Assembly (NCBI GenBank): GCA_031362155.1
Contig: JANLRZ010000092.1
Location: 1-46,350, forward strand
DNA length: 46,350 nucleotides
Reading direction: 5' to 3'
From: JAENVU01 sp031362155
GTDB taxonomy: Bacteria; Actinomycetota; Acidimicrobiia; IMCC26256; JAENVU01
The translations under genes and the position numbers were made by a program. Every line of letters begins with the position of its first letter. The first letter of the stretch is position 1. The notes beneath the pieces were generated by a model. The model made no database searches, was not told where the DNA came from, and was given only the letters and a program-made list of their open reading frames with translations. Of this stretch, positions 8,293 to 16,496 are shown piece after piece.

Positions 8293-10002
8293 GTGCGGTC
8301 GACCAACCGGGAGGCGGACCCGATCAGCGATCACCTCACGCGTCGCAACGCGCGGACGACCGGCGCCGACTCGCGCGCTCGTCGTCACCTCGTGCGCGCG
8401 ATTCCGATGTCGCCGGCGCGCCAAGCCGCGCCGGAGCCGGACGTGTGGCTGCCGATCCTGGACCTCACCGCGGAACTCGAGACGATCGATGTCACGGGTG
8501 AACTCGAACTGATCGCCCTCGAAGAGGGTCGGGTCGACCTCGAACGCGAACTCGAAGCGCTCGAGATCGATTTTTGGAAGTCGGCCGAGACCGATCACCC
8601 GTTCCTGACCGGTGAACTCCCAGCCTCCGAGGTCGTTCCGGCCCCTGCGGTGACCGCGGTGGTCGACGTTGCCCCGGTCGTCGGTGTTGCCCCGGTGATC
8701 GAGATCTCCCCGGTCGTTCCGGCCGCCGTAGTGGTTGAGCCGGAAGCGCTTCCGGATGAACTTCCATGTGCCGACGTGGTGGTTCCCGATCCCGAGATGC
8801 TGCCCGAGGCCTACGCCGCCGTCCGCCCCAGTCGGCCCGCGATCGTGGCGCGCCGCCGGTCGCTGCGCTTGCGCCGGCGAGTGGTCGCCACCGGTCTGAC
8901 GGCCTTGCTGGTCGCCGCCTGCGTCGCCGTCACCGGCCGAGTCATCGGCGGTACCAACCCCCGGCGTGACGTGACCGTGTCGATCGATGGTCAGGCCAAC
9001 ACCGTCGTGACCCGGGCAGGAACCGTCGGGGCGCTCCTCGCCGCCCAAGGGGTCGTCCTCCGCTCCGGCGACCGGGTCGTTCCGGAAGCGTCGGCCCAGT
9101 TGCGCCAAGGCATGCCGATCCAGATCTTCCGCTCGTTTCCGATCACGGTCGACGCCGACGGTGTGGTGGCCGAGCACCGCACGACCCGACGAACGGTCCC
9201 GGCCCTCCGCAAGGAGATGGGTCTCGCGCCGGCGCTCGTGCGCGTGGGTCCGCATCGCGGCCTCGAGCGCGGTGACCGGGTCGTGCTGCGTACTCCTCAC
9301 GACGTGACGTTGGCGGTGGATGGCACCTCGAGGCCGATCACCAACACCACGTCGCTGACCGTGGCCGAGTTGCTCGCGGCGCAGAACATCGTGCTCGGCC
9401 CGGTCGACCAGGTCGAGCCGGCGTTGACCACGCGCCTCGGGCCCGCGATGTCGGTTCGGGTGTCCCGCCTCCGCGAAGACGAGGTCGCAGCCGACCAGCC
9501 GATCCCGTTCCCGACCCAGTACCGCGACGACCCGACGCTGGCGGCCGGGCATATAGCGACGATCCAATCCGGCAAGAACGGCGTGGCCCGAGTCGTGTCG
9601 AAGGTGCTGAAGAAGGACGGCGTCGCGGTCCGGTGGACCGAGGTCCGCCGTGAGGTGCTCGTGAATCCGGTACCGCTGATCCAACGCCGCGGCACCAAGA
9701 CGTCGGGCACCCAGCGGCCGGTGGCGGTGCCCACCACAAACGCCGGCGGACGGTACTTCCAGTCGGGTTCGGCGACGTACTACAAGAGTCACGCCGGTGC
9801 GGGTGCGTGTGCGCACCTGACGCTGCCGATGGGAACGATCGTGAAGATCGTCGCGTCGAACGGCCGGGTGGCACAGTGCCGGGTGGGTGACCGGGGCCCG
9901 CAGGCATGGACCGGTCACATCATCGATTTGAACCCCGACGTGTTCCAAGCGCTTGCGCCGCTCGGCACCGGGGTGATCTCGGTCAAGCTCTACATCATGT
10001 GA
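8293..10002 (+). CDS. RpfB-like cell-wall protein: DUF348 repeats, G5 domain and RlpA-like DPBB domain
   Basis: 569 residues from GTG 8293 (an ATG at 8407 is an alternative). An unusually long acidic, Val/Pro-rich N-terminal region of about 190 residues precedes a basic stretch and a single membrane helix (VVATGLTALLVAACVAVTG). Outside the membrane follow three ubiquitin-like DUF348 repeats (starting VTVSIDGQANTVVTRAGTV, ITVDADGVVAEHRTTRRTV, VTLAVDGTSRPITNTTSLT), a G5 domain, and a double-psi beta-barrel with GSATYY, ACAHLTLPMGT, the DRGP aspartate and IDL. It sits at the rpfB locus (tatD-rpfB-rsmA) but carries a DPBB transglycosylase-like domain instead of the lysozyme-like Rpf domain. Peptidoglycan remodelling is inferred. 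Confidence 0.88.
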   Translation: MRSTNREADPISDHLTRRNARTTGADSRARRHLVRAIPMSPARQAAPEPDVWLPILDLTAELETIDVTGELELIALEEGRVDLERELEALEIDFWKSAETDHPFLTGELPASEVVPAPAVTAVVDVAPVVGVAPVIEISPVVPAAVVVEPEALPDELPCADVVVPDPEMLPEAYAAVRPSRPAIVARRRSLRLRRRVVATGLTALLVAACVAVTGRVIGGTNPRRDVTVSIDGQANTVVTRAGTVGALLAAQGVVLRSGDRVVPEASAQLRQGMPIQIFRSFPITVDADGVVAEHRTTRRTVPALRKEMGLAPALVRVGPHRGLERGDRVVLRTPHDVTLAVDGTSRPITNTTSLTVAELLAAQNIVLGPVDQVEPALTTRLGPAMSVRVSRLREDEVAADQPIPFPTQYRDDPTLAAGHIATIQSGKNGVARVVSKVLKKDGVAVRWTEVRREVLVNPVPLIQRRGTKTSGTQRPVAVPTTNAGGRYFQSGSATYYKSHAGAGACAHLTLPMGTIVKIVASNGRVAQCRVGDRGPQAWTGHIIDLNPDVFQALAPLGTGVISVKLYIM

Positions 10003-10012
10003 GCACGCGCCG

Positions 10013-10861
10013 ATGGCGCTGACTCCCGCCACGATCCCCGCGCTGCTGGCTCGGCACGGCTTGGCCCCCAGCCGCGCACTCGGCCAGAACTTCCTGGCTG
10101 ATCCGAACACCGCGAACAAGATCGCGCGTCTCGCCGAGATCGAACCGGGTGACCGCGTGCTCGAGATCGGTCCGGGCGTCGGATCGTTGACGGTCGCGCT
10201 CCTCGCCGCCGGCGCCCAGGTCACCGCGTTGGAACTCGACCGGCACGTGATCCCGGCGTTGGAGGAATCCGTCGGTCCGGATGCGATTCGGGTCGTCCTC
10301 GGTGACGCGTTGCGAGTCGACCTCGACGAGGTGTTGGGCGCGGTCGGGATCGACGCACCGACCTGGCGCATGGTGTCGAACCTTCCGTACAACGTCGCCA
10401 CCCCGATCGTGATGCGGATCCTCGAGCGAGCCCCGTCGGTCACGTCGATGTTGGTGATGGTCCAGCGCGAGGTCGGCGAACGAATGGCGGCCGGTCCCGG
10501 GTCGAAGATCTACGGTGCCGTCTCGGTGAAGATCGCCTACTTCGGCCGGGCGGAGCTGGTAGGTGTTGTCCCGCCGTCGGTGTTCATCCCCGCGCCGAAG
10601 GTCGACTCCGCGTTGGTGCGGATTCGTCGGGCCCCGACCCCGACGGTCGCAGTGCCGTCGGCGGACCGATTGTTCGCATTGGTGCGGGCCGGGTTCGGCC
10701 AACGACGCAAGATGCTGCGCGGGGCGATGAAAGGCGAGCTGGGTGCCGATGTCGAAGCTGTGCTCGCTGCGGCCGGGATCGACGGCCGGGCCCGGGCGGA
10801 GACGCTGGCCCTCGATCAGTGGGCTGCGATCGCGCGAGCCGACGCCGAGCACAATGGGTGA
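10013..10861 (+). CDS. rsmA: 16S rRNA (adenine(1518)-N6/adenine(1519)-N6)-dimethyltransferase RsmA (KsgA)
   Basis: 282 residues. It dimethylates two adjacent adenines in the 3' terminal hairpin of 16S rRNA late in 30S assembly. Visible are the N-terminal LGQNFLADPN, SAM-binding VLEIGPGVGSLT, an acidic LELD, the catalytic NLPYNVATPI motif and the C-terminal FGQRRKMLRGAM. Starts 10 bp after the preceding gene and is followed at once by ispE, as in mycobacteria. Confidence 0.97.
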   Translation: MALTPATIPALLARHGLAPSRALGQNFLADPNTANKIARLAEIEPGDRVLEIGPGVGSLTVALLAAGAQVTALELDRHVIPALEESVGPDAIRVVLGDALRVDLDEVLGAVGIDAPTWRMVSNLPYNVATPIVMRILERAPSVTSMLVMVQREVGERMAAGPGSKIYGAVSVKIAYFGRAELVGVVPPSVFIPAPKVDSALVRIRRAPTPTVAVPSADRLFALVRAGFGQRRKMLRGAMKGELGADVEAVLAAAGIDGRARAETLALDQWAAIARADAEHNG

Positions 10862-10865
10862 GGTC

Positions 10866-11729
10866 ATGCCCGCCGCCCCCCATCCTGTCGTCGTCCGCGC
10901 CCACGCGAAGCTGACCCTGACGCTGCGCGTCCTCGGCATCCGGTCCGACGGGTTCCACGCGTTGGAGGCGCTGACGGTCATGGTGTCGGCACCGTTCGAC
11001 ACCCTGCGGATCGGACCCGAGGTGCCCGGTGAGGTGACGGTGCGAGTCCACGGCGGTGCCGAGGACGTGCCGCGCGACGAAACCAACCTGGTCGTGCGCG
11101 CGGCCCGGGCCGTGCTCCCCTCCGACGCCGGTGCGGCGATCGAGTTGACCAAGTCCATCCCGTCGGGCGCCGGGCTCGGTGGCGGTTCGGCTGATGCCGC
11201 TGCGGTCCTCCGGGTTCTGCGCGACCGACACGGGATCGACGCCGGTGCCGTCATGGCCGCGGCGGCGGCGCTCGGCTCCGATGTACCGGTGTGCCTGCTG
11301 GGTCGCCCGGTCATGATGCGCGGCCGAGGCGAGCTGCTCGATCCGGTCGAGCTGGCCGACGAGATACACCTGGTGATTGCCACTCCGACTGTCCACGTGT
11401 CGACCCCGACCGTTTTCCGAGCGTGGGACGCCATGGGTGGGCCCCGAAGCGACCGAGTCGTGGAAGCCCCGAATGGTGTGGGTCACCTGGTCGACGGTCT
11501 GGTCAACGACCTGGAACCCGCCGCCGAGGCAGTGGCTCCGGAACTGGCCGAGTTCCGCGAGCGGATCGAAGCGATCACCGGGATGTCGGCCCTGCTCGCG
11601 GGCAGCGGATCGTCCTACTGGCTGGCGGTGAGCGACGCAGAGACTGCGGCCTACGTGGCGGCGCGACTCAACCAGGAGTTGCAGATCGAGACGGTGGCCG
11701 GGCACGCACTTCGGAACCCGATTGCGTGA
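10866..11729 (+). CDS. ispE: 4-(cytidine 5'-diphospho)-2-C-methyl-D-erythritol kinase
   Basis: 287-residue GHMP kinase of the MEP isoprenoid pathway, phosphorylating CDP-methylerythritol. The substrate-binding AHAKLTLTLRVLG, the ATP-binding PSGAGLGGGSADAAA glycine loop and the C-terminal LAGSGSSYWLAV are clear. The ATG at 10866 has GGGTGAGG just upstream; an ATG at 10854 overlapping rsmA is possible and would add four residues. It is the last gene of the metG-side run and a GC-rich hairpin follows its stop by 19 nt. Confidence 0.95.
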   Translation: MPAAPHPVVVRAHAKLTLTLRVLGIRSDGFHALEALTVMVSAPFDTLRIGPEVPGEVTVRVHGGAEDVPRDETNLVVRAARAVLPSDAGAAIELTKSIPSGAGLGGGSADAAAVLRVLRDRHGIDAGAVMAAAAALGSDVPVCLLGRPVMMRGRGELLDPVELADEIHLVIATPTVHVSTPTVFRAWDAMGGPRSDRVVEAPNGVGHLVDGLVNDLEPAAEAVAPELAEFRERIEAITGMSALLAGSGSSYWLAVSDAETAAYVAARLNQELQIETVAGHALRNPIA

Positions 11730-11748
11730 TGGTCACCTGATCGATGAT

Positions 11749-11766
11749 CGCGGCCCGGAGGCCGCG
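11749..11766. terminator. GC-rich hairpin between ispE and the bS22 gene
   Basis: CGCGGCC-CGGA-GGCCGCG is a perfect 7-bp stem with a 4-nt loop, centred between two convergent stops (11729 and 11781). There is no T-tract, as is common in actinobacteria, so it may serve both strands. Confidence 0.55.
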
Positions 11767-11780
11767 GGCACAGGGGTCGG

Positions 11781-11882
11781 CTAGCGACCCTGCTGCCGAC
11801 GCTGCCAGCGCGTCTTCTTCAGCAGCTTCTTGTGCTTCTTCTTCCGCATGCGCTTGCGGCGCTTTTTGATCAGGGATCCCAT
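11781..11882 (-). CDS. bS22 / AURKAIP1-COX24 domain small ribosomal protein
   Basis: A 33-residue, very basic protein beginning MGSLIKKRRKRM and ending TRWQRRQQGR. This is almost identical to the actinobacterial bS22 described from mycobacterial 30S structures (annotated Rv0500B in M. tuberculosis). The start is ATG 11882, supported by a TATCCT box on the minus strand 10 nt upstream; the longer ORF open upstream is only a shadow of the tRNA and glmU region. In mycobacteria the gene lies beside galE2 and an acyltransferase, whose homologues here are some 25 kb away. Confidence 0.92.
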   Translation of the reverse strand: MGSLIKKRRKRMRKKKHKKLLKKTRWQRRQQGR

Positions 11883-11892
11883 GGCGTGGCGG

Positions 11893-11898
11893 AGGATA
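11893..11898 (-). promoter_or_regulatory. -10 box of the bS22 gene
   Basis: TATCCT on the minus strand, 10 nt before the ATG at 11882. It gives a very short leader and supports the 33-residue reading. No -35 is recognisable. Confidence 0.5.
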
Positions 11899-11992
11899 GC
11901 GGGCTTCGTGCACTTCGGCCCAGTCGAGCACCGCTCACGGTCGTCGATCCGCCGATTCGCGCTTCTAGGCCATGACGGAAGGAGTGACCGGG

Positions 11993-11998
11993 TAAGGT
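11993..11998 (+). promoter_or_regulatory. -10 box of tRNA-Gln
   Basis: TAAGGT lies 13 nt before the first base of the tRNA, a suitable distance for transcription of a short 5' leader. The -35 is weak. Confidence 0.4.
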
Positions 11999-12011
11999 CA
12001 AGTGCGGTCCT

Positions 12012-12082
12012 TCGGGGGTGGTGTAACGGCAGCACGGGGTCCTTTGGAGTCTCAAGTCGAGGTTCGAAACCTCGCCCCCGAG
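12012..12082 (+). tRNA. tRNA-Gln (anticodon TTG)
   Basis: 71 nt. The acceptor stem TCGGGGG (12012-12018) pairs with CCCCCGA (12075-12081), and the discriminator is G12082. The T arm CGAGG-TTCGAAA-CCTCG is perfect. The anticodon loop CTTTGGA (12042-12048) puts TTG at 12044-12046. The anticodon stem GGGTC/GTCTC holds a T-T mismatch (12040/12050) and one G-T pair. CCA is not encoded. It lies directly before glmU, an arrangement conserved in actinobacteria. Confidence 0.88.
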
Positions 12083-12162
12083 CTGGTGAAGAACCCGAGG
12101 AATGTCGAACCGGTCGGTGGCGAGCGACGAGCACGCCAGGTGATGGCCTCGAAGGAGTGCGC

Positions 12163-13599
12163 GTGAGTGGATATCGGCCGCTCTCCGCGGTGGTGTTGGC
12201 GGCGGGCGAAGGCACGCGAATGCGCTCCGCCACCCCCAAGGTGCTCCACCCGCTGTGCGGTCGGCCGATGCTGCTGCACGTGGTCGAGGCCCTCGGAGCC
12301 CTCCCGCTCGAACGGATTGTGGTCGTGGTCGGCCACGGCGCGGAGCGCGTGACCAAGACACTCCAGGAGCAGGTCATCACCGATGTGCCGGTGGTTTTCG
12401 TCGATCAGAAGGTGCAGCGCGGCACGGGCGATGCCGCGAGCGTCGCGCTGACGGCCTTTACCGATGACGACCTCGAAGACGACGTGATCATCATGCCGGG
12501 GGACGCGCCCTTGGTCCGCCCGGAGCTGCTGGCCCGACTCGCCACTGCGCACCGCGAAGCCGATGCCGCGGTCAGCCTGGTCACCGCCGAGCTCGAACCC
12601 TGGACGTGGAGCTTCGGCCGGATCGTGCGTGACTCGCAGGGCCGGGTCGACCGCATCGTCGAACGAACCGACGCGACCGCCGAGGAACTCGAACTTCCCG
12701 AAGTCAACACGTCGATCTACTGCTTTCGCCGGAACCTGCTGGCGCCTGCGCTCCGTCGGCTCAGCCCCGAGAACGCCCAAGGCGAGTACTACCTCACCGA
12801 TGCCGTCGCGGTGTTGCGCGGCGCGGGCCACCAAGTGGTCGCAGTCGCGGCCGACGACCCGGCGGCATCGCGTCACGTCAACGACCGCGCGCAGTTGGCG
12901 GTCGCCGAGGCGATGTTGCGCGCCCGCATCAACGAGGGCTGGATGATCGACGGCGTGACCATCGTGGACCCCGCCGCGACCTACATCGACGCGCAGGTGC
13001 GGCTCGCGGCGGACGTGCGGGTGTTGCCGGGCACGATCCTCGAAGGCCACACGACCGTCGCCACCGGCGCGGTCATCGGGCCCGACACCCGACTCGTCGA
13101 TACGGCCGTGGGTGAACGTGCGGTCGTGCAGAACACCGTGGCGCGTGATGCCACGATCGGTGACGACGCGACGGTCGGCCCCTACGTGTCGTTGCGGGCC
13201 GGAACCCATGTCGGTCCCGGCGCCCACGTGGGCACCTTCGTCGAGACCAAGAACGCCGAGATCGGCGAGGGCGCCAAGGTCCCGCACCTCGCGTACATGG
13301 GCGACGTGGAAATCGGACCGCGAGCCAACGTCGGCGCGGGCACGATCACGGCCAACTACGACGGGAAGCACAAGCACGCATCGGTGATCGGTGCCGATGC
13401 TCGCATCGGGTCGAACTCGGTGTTGGTCGCCCCGGTGACGGTGGGCGAAGGTGCCTACACCGGCGCCGGTTCGGTGGTCACCCACGACGTAGCGCCTGGC
13501 GCGTTGGTCAAAGGGGTCCCGGCCCAGGTCGACGAGAGCTGGGCGGAACGGCACGGCACGGATGACTCGAAGCACGCAAGCGAGAAGGACTCGGACTGA
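12163..13599 (+). CDS. glmU: Bifunctional N-acetylglucosamine-1-phosphate uridyltransferase/glucosamine-1-phosphate acetyltransferase
   Basis: 478 residues making UDP-GlcNAc for peptidoglycan. The N-terminal nucleotidyltransferase has VLAAGEGTRMRSATPKVLH, DAPLV and the EVNTSIYCF region. From about residue 260 there is a left-handed beta-helix of hexapeptide repeats with the acetyltransferase signatures FVETKNAEIGEG and NYDGKHKH (catalytic His). GTG 12163 has a strong GAAGGAG at 12151-12157. The TGA overlaps the prs ATG (TGATG). Confidence 0.97.
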   Translation: MSGYRPLSAVVLAAGEGTRMRSATPKVLHPLCGRPMLLHVVEALGALPLERIVVVVGHGAERVTKTLQEQVITDVPVVFVDQKVQRGTGDAASVALTAFTDDDLEDDVIIMPGDAPLVRPELLARLATAHREADAAVSLVTAELEPWTWSFGRIVRDSQGRVDRIVERTDATAEELELPEVNTSIYCFRRNLLAPALRRLSPENAQGEYYLTDAVAVLRGAGHQVVAVAADDPAASRHVNDRAQLAVAEAMLRARINEGWMIDGVTIVDPAATYIDAQVRLAADVRVLPGTILEGHTTVATGAVIGPDTRLVDTAVGERAVVQNTVARDATIGDDATVGPYVSLRAGTHVGPGAHVGTFVETKNAEIGEGAKVPHLAYMGDVEIGPRANVGAGTITANYDGKHKHASVIGADARIGSNSVLVAPVTVGEGAYTGAGSVVTHDVAPGALVKGVPAQVDESWAERHGTDDSKHASEKDSD

Positions 13600-14588
13600 T
13601 GGAACTCGTACCCAAGAAGACCCTGCAACTCCTCGCCGGGTCCGGGAACCCGGAACTCTCCGAGGAGATCGCGGCGAGTCTCGGGGTGCCGCTCGGCGAC
13701 GTCACGTTGTCGCGCTTTGCCAACGGTGAGTTGTACTGCCGCCTCGGGGAGAACGTGCGCGGCGCCGACGTGTTCGTGCTGCAAGGTCACTGCGACCCGA
13801 TCAACGACCACATCATGGAACAACTCATCATGATCGACGCGCTCAAGCGAGCATCGGCCCGGCGGATCACCGCGGTGTGTCCCTTCTATGGATACGCGCG
13901 GCAAGACCGCAAGGCCGAAGGTCGTGAGCCGATCACCGCGCGCCTGCTGGCCGATCTCTTCACCGTGGCCGGCGCCGACCGAGTCGTCGTGGTGGACCTC
14001 CACACCGGCCAGATCCAAGGCTTCTTCGACTTTCCCGTCGACCACCTCACGGCCGTGCCACTCCTGGCCGATCACCTCGTCGGAGTCCTCGACCGCGAGA
14101 CCGACGTCACCGTCGTGTCGCCGGACGCCGGTGGCGGCAAGCTCGCCCGCCGCTTCGCGAACTGCCTCGACGGCCACGGTGTGCACGCCGACCTCGCGTT
14201 CATCGACAAGCGGCGCCCGAAGGGCACCCACAATGTCGCGGTCGCAACCGAAGTGGTCGGACTCGTGGAAGGTCGTCAGTGCATCCTGATCGACGACATG
14301 ATCGATACGGCCGGCACGGTGGTCAGCGCGGCCGAACTCCTCATGGCGCGCGGCGCGAAGTCGGTGTCGATCCTCGCGACCCACGGCCTGCTCTCCGGCC
14401 CGGCCGTCGACCGGCTGAAGAACGGACCGATCCGCGATGTCGTAGTCACCAACTCGCTGCCCGTCCCGTCGGAGAAGCACTTCGATTCGCTGACGGTGCT
14501 CTCGATCGCGCCGATCGTCGCCGATGCGCTGGCCGCGGTGTTCGAGGAGCGGAGCGTCTCGGAGCTGTTCAGCGGCGACAACGTCTAA
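13599..14588 (+). CDS. prs: Ribose-phosphate pyrophosphokinase
   Basis: 329 residues. It makes PRPP from ribose 5-phosphate and ATP for nucleotide, His, Trp and decaprenyl-phosphate-arabinose routes. Class I motifs are present: SRFANGELYCR, DHIMEQLIMIDAL, YARQDRK (catalytic loop), VDLHTGQIQGFF, and the PRPP-binding LIDDMIDTAGT. Start ATG overlaps the glmU stop, so the two are translationally coupled. A gene-free 252-bp gap follows. Confidence 0.97.
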   Translation: MELVPKKTLQLLAGSGNPELSEEIAASLGVPLGDVTLSRFANGELYCRLGENVRGADVFVLQGHCDPINDHIMEQLIMIDALKRASARRITAVCPFYGYARQDRKAEGREPITARLLADLFTVAGADRVVVVDLHTGQIQGFFDFPVDHLTAVPLLADHLVGVLDRETDVTVVSPDAGGGKLARRFANCLDGHGVHADLAFIDKRRPKGTHNVAVATEVVGLVEGRQCILIDDMIDTAGTVVSAAELLMARGAKSVSILATHGLLSGPAVDRLKNGPIRDVVVTNSLPVPSEKHFDSLTVLSIAPIVADALAAVFEERSVSELFSGDNV

Positions 14589-14840
14589 GGGCTCGTGGCC
14601 CTGCCGCTCAGGGCTCCTGTTCGCTCGCCGTCCGGGAGCGACGCCTCCGAGGACCTGGCCGTTCGCCCCGGTGCGCGGGCACAACCACCCGAGGTGTGTA
14701 CGCCGATCCACCTGGGGTGTGGACCAGCGGGCAATGGTCGGGTCGCGCCGCGGCGTGGACCATCGGGCTCCTCACCTACGTGCTTTCCAACTGATCGCAC
14801 CGACGGGCGACGGGCGGCGGGGTGGGCGTAGGATTTCGGC
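14589..14840. other. Gene-free gap between prs and the small membrane protein
   Basis: No coding frame in these 252 bp is convincing. Two small hairpins follow the prs stop: AGGGC-TCGTG-GCCCT (14588-14602) and TCGCTC-9 nt-GAGCGA (14621-14641), neither with a T-tract, which could end prs transcription. The last 12 bp hold the -10 box of the next gene. Confidence 0.45.
14829..14834 (+). promoter_or_regulatory. -10 box of the small membrane protein (leaderless type)
   Basis: TAGGAT ends 6 nt before the GTG at 14841. This spacing is the main argument that the short ORF is a real gene. Confidence 0.5.
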
Positions 14841-15089
14841 GTGACTCTGTGGCTGAAGAAGAGCTTTGCTTACGTCTCGTCGCTCGTCCTTGCTTCGCTG
14901 GCCGTCCGGGCGGTCTACGGGTTCGTCGAGCAGCGGATCTTCGACGGCCACCCCACGGGGTGGTTCGTCGTGCCCGCCATCCTGGTGTCCATGATCGTGT
15001 GGGTATATCTGGCGGCATTCCTGTACTCGCGACTGGCGCCGCTCGCGGTCATTCGGCAGTGGGAACGGGCCGAGCGGGCCCAGCGATGA
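14841..15089 (+). CDS. Small two-helix membrane protein of unknown function
   Basis: 82 residues with two predicted membrane helices (about residues 10-28 and 42-66), separated by a short loop with FVEQRIFDGHP, and a basic C-terminal tail (RQWERAERAQR). I do not recognise the family. Codon use resembles that of its neighbours, a TAGGAT box precedes the GTG at the leaderless distance, and a strong hairpin follows the stop, so it appears to be a self-contained transcription unit. Confidence 0.65.
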   Translation: MTLWLKKSFAYVSSLVLASLAVRAVYGFVEQRIFDGHPTGWFVVPAILVSMIVWVYLAAFLYSRLAPLAVIRQWERAERAQR

Positions 15090-15097
15090 GCGGTCCG

Positions 15098-15124
15098 GCG
15101 CTCGATCACACGGTGATCGGGCGC
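15098..15124 (+). terminator. Strong hairpin after the small membrane protein
   Basis: A 12-bp stem (GCGCTCGATCAC with GTGATCGGGCGC, one T-G pair) and a 3-nt loop, 8 nt after the stop codon. There is no T-tract. It separates this gene from rplY. Confidence 0.6.
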
Positions 15125-15151
15125 TGATATCCGAGCGTTCGAGGCTGTGGT

Positions 15152-15181
15152 TTGGTCTGAGGGGCCCGGCTCGGGCAGAAT
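15152..15181 (+). promoter_or_regulatory. Candidate rplY promoter
   Basis: TTGGTC (15152-15157), an 18-bp spacer and CAGAAT (15176-15181), 40 nt before the rplY ATG. Both boxes deviate from consensus. Confidence 0.35.
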
Positions 15182-15221
15182 GGCCGGTCTCTTGTGCACC
15201 TCGTGAAGGACTTCGCGCGCC

Positions 15222-15887
15222 ATGTCTGATGTCAAGCTCAATGTCGAGCCCCGCCTGGAGTTCGGTTCTGGTCCTGCGGGCCGCTACCGGACGGAGGGCA
15301 AGGTGCCGGCGACGGTGTACGGCCTCGACGCCGACCCGGCTTCGGTCCTGGTCGCAGCGCGTGAACTCGAGCGCATCCTCCACGGTGCGAGCGGTGCGAA
15401 CACGCTGATCACCCTGAACCTTGCCGAGGGCGACGCGCTGGCGCTCGCCCGGCAGATCCAGCGTCACCCGACCCGTGGTGACCTCGTTCACGTCGACTTC
15501 GTCCGCATTCGCCGCGACGTCGCGGTGACCGCCGAAGTCCCGCTCAACCTCGAAGGCGAGGCGCCGGGTGCGCGCGCCGGTGGTCTGCTCGAGCAGCTGA
15601 TCTTCTCGGTCACCGTGGAAGCAGTTCCCGGCTCGATTCCGAACTCGATCACCGTCGACGTGTCGAGCCTGGAGATGGGCGACCAAATCCACATCTCCGA
15701 CCTCGCAGTGCCCGCCGGCGTCACGCTTCAGCATGAAGCCGAAGAACTCGTCGTGCAGATCTCGATTCCACGTGGTCTGGAAGACGAGGCGGGCGAGGGC
15801 GAAGAGGGCGAAGCGGGCGAGGGCGGCGACACCGCCAGCGCGTCGTCCGATGGTGGCGACTCCGGCGACGGCGGCAGCGGGGAATAG
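15222..15887 (+). CDS. rplY: 50S ribosomal protein L25/general stress protein Ctc
   Basis: 221 residues of the long (CTC) form of bL25, which binds 5S rRNA. The N-terminal L25 domain contains GKVPATVYGLDADP and VHVDFVRI; the C-terminal TL5 domain spans about residues 95-185 (VPLNLEGEAPGAR, LEMGDQIHISDL). An acidic Gly/Glu/Asp/Ser-rich tail of some 35 residues ends the protein, typical for actinobacterial members. Followed after 6 bp by pth, the usual order. Confidence 0.95.
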   Translation: MSDVKLNVEPRLEFGSGPAGRYRTEGKVPATVYGLDADPASVLVAARELERILHGASGANTLITLNLAEGDALALARQIQRHPTRGDLVHVDFVRIRRDVAVTAEVPLNLEGEAPGARAGGLLEQLIFSVTVEAVPGSIPNSITVDVSSLEMGDQIHISDLAVPAGVTLQHEAEELVVQISIPRGLEDEAGEGEEGEAGEGGDTASASSDGGDSGDGGSGE

Positions 15888-15893
15888 TCCTCG

Positions 15894-16496
15894 GTGCGCC
15901 GGTCCGGTGAACGCCGGGGAACACCGGCGGATCTGCTCGTCGTCGGATTGGGCAACCCCGGTCCGGACTATGCCAAGACGCGCCACAACGTCGGCGCGGA
16001 AGTCGTCGAACTGCTCGCACGTCGTCACGGCGCCAAGCTCAAGAAGGGCAAAGAGCGCGCGCTCGTCGACGAGGTCCGCATCGAAGGCGCGCGCGTCGCG
16101 CTCGCGATTCCGCTCACCTACATGAACGACTCGGGTGATGCTGTACGTCTGCTCGCCCATCGGTACGGCGTGGAGCCCGAACAGATCGTGATCGTGCAGG
16201 ACGAGCTCGACCTACCAGTGGCGGCACTGAAGCTGAAAGCCGGTGGCGGACTCGCGGGCCACAACGGCCTGCGGTCGATCACATCGCACCTGCACAGCGA
16301 CGCGTTCCTGCGGGTCCGCATCGGGGTGAGCAAGCCGGTGACCAAGGAGCAGGGCGCCGACCACGTGCTCAACAAGTTCGGCAAACGTGAACGCACCGTG
16401 ATCGACGTGACCCTGGAGCGCGCGGCCGACGCGGTCGAAGCCATCGTCCGCGACGGCATCACCACCGCGATGAACGCCTACAACACCTCCGGCTGA
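15894..16496 (+). CDS. pth: Peptidyl-tRNA hydrolase
   Basis: 200 residues. It releases tRNA from peptidyl-tRNA that drops off ribosomes. The family signatures VGLGNPGPDYAKTRHNVG (catalytic His), the TYMNDSG loop, the QDELDLP aspartate and GGLAGHNGLRS are present. GTG 15894 gives about 12 basic residues before the usual first strand. It ends tail to tail with gmhB, overlapping by 19 bp. Confidence 0.96.
   Translation: MRRSGERRGTPADLLVVGLGNPGPDYAKTRHNVGAEVVELLARRHGAKLKKGKERALVDEVRIEGARVALAIPLTYMNDSGDAVRLLAHRYGVEPEQIVIVQDELDLPVAALKLKAGGGLAGHNGLRSITSHLHSDAFLRVRIGVSKPVTKEQGADHVLNKFGKRERTVIDVTLERAADAVEAIVRDGITTAMNAYNTSG

Noticed and set aside
8194..8407. A c-di-AMP (ydaO) riboswitch before the rpfB-position gene
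   Set aside because: Such switches precede actinobacterial rpf genes, but none of the conserved paired core could be found in this short leader.
14595..14831. Several overlapping short ORFs between prs and the membrane protein
   Set aside because: All are rich in Arg, Pro and Gly, lack start signals and lie in all frames at once, typical of noncoding GC-rich DNA.
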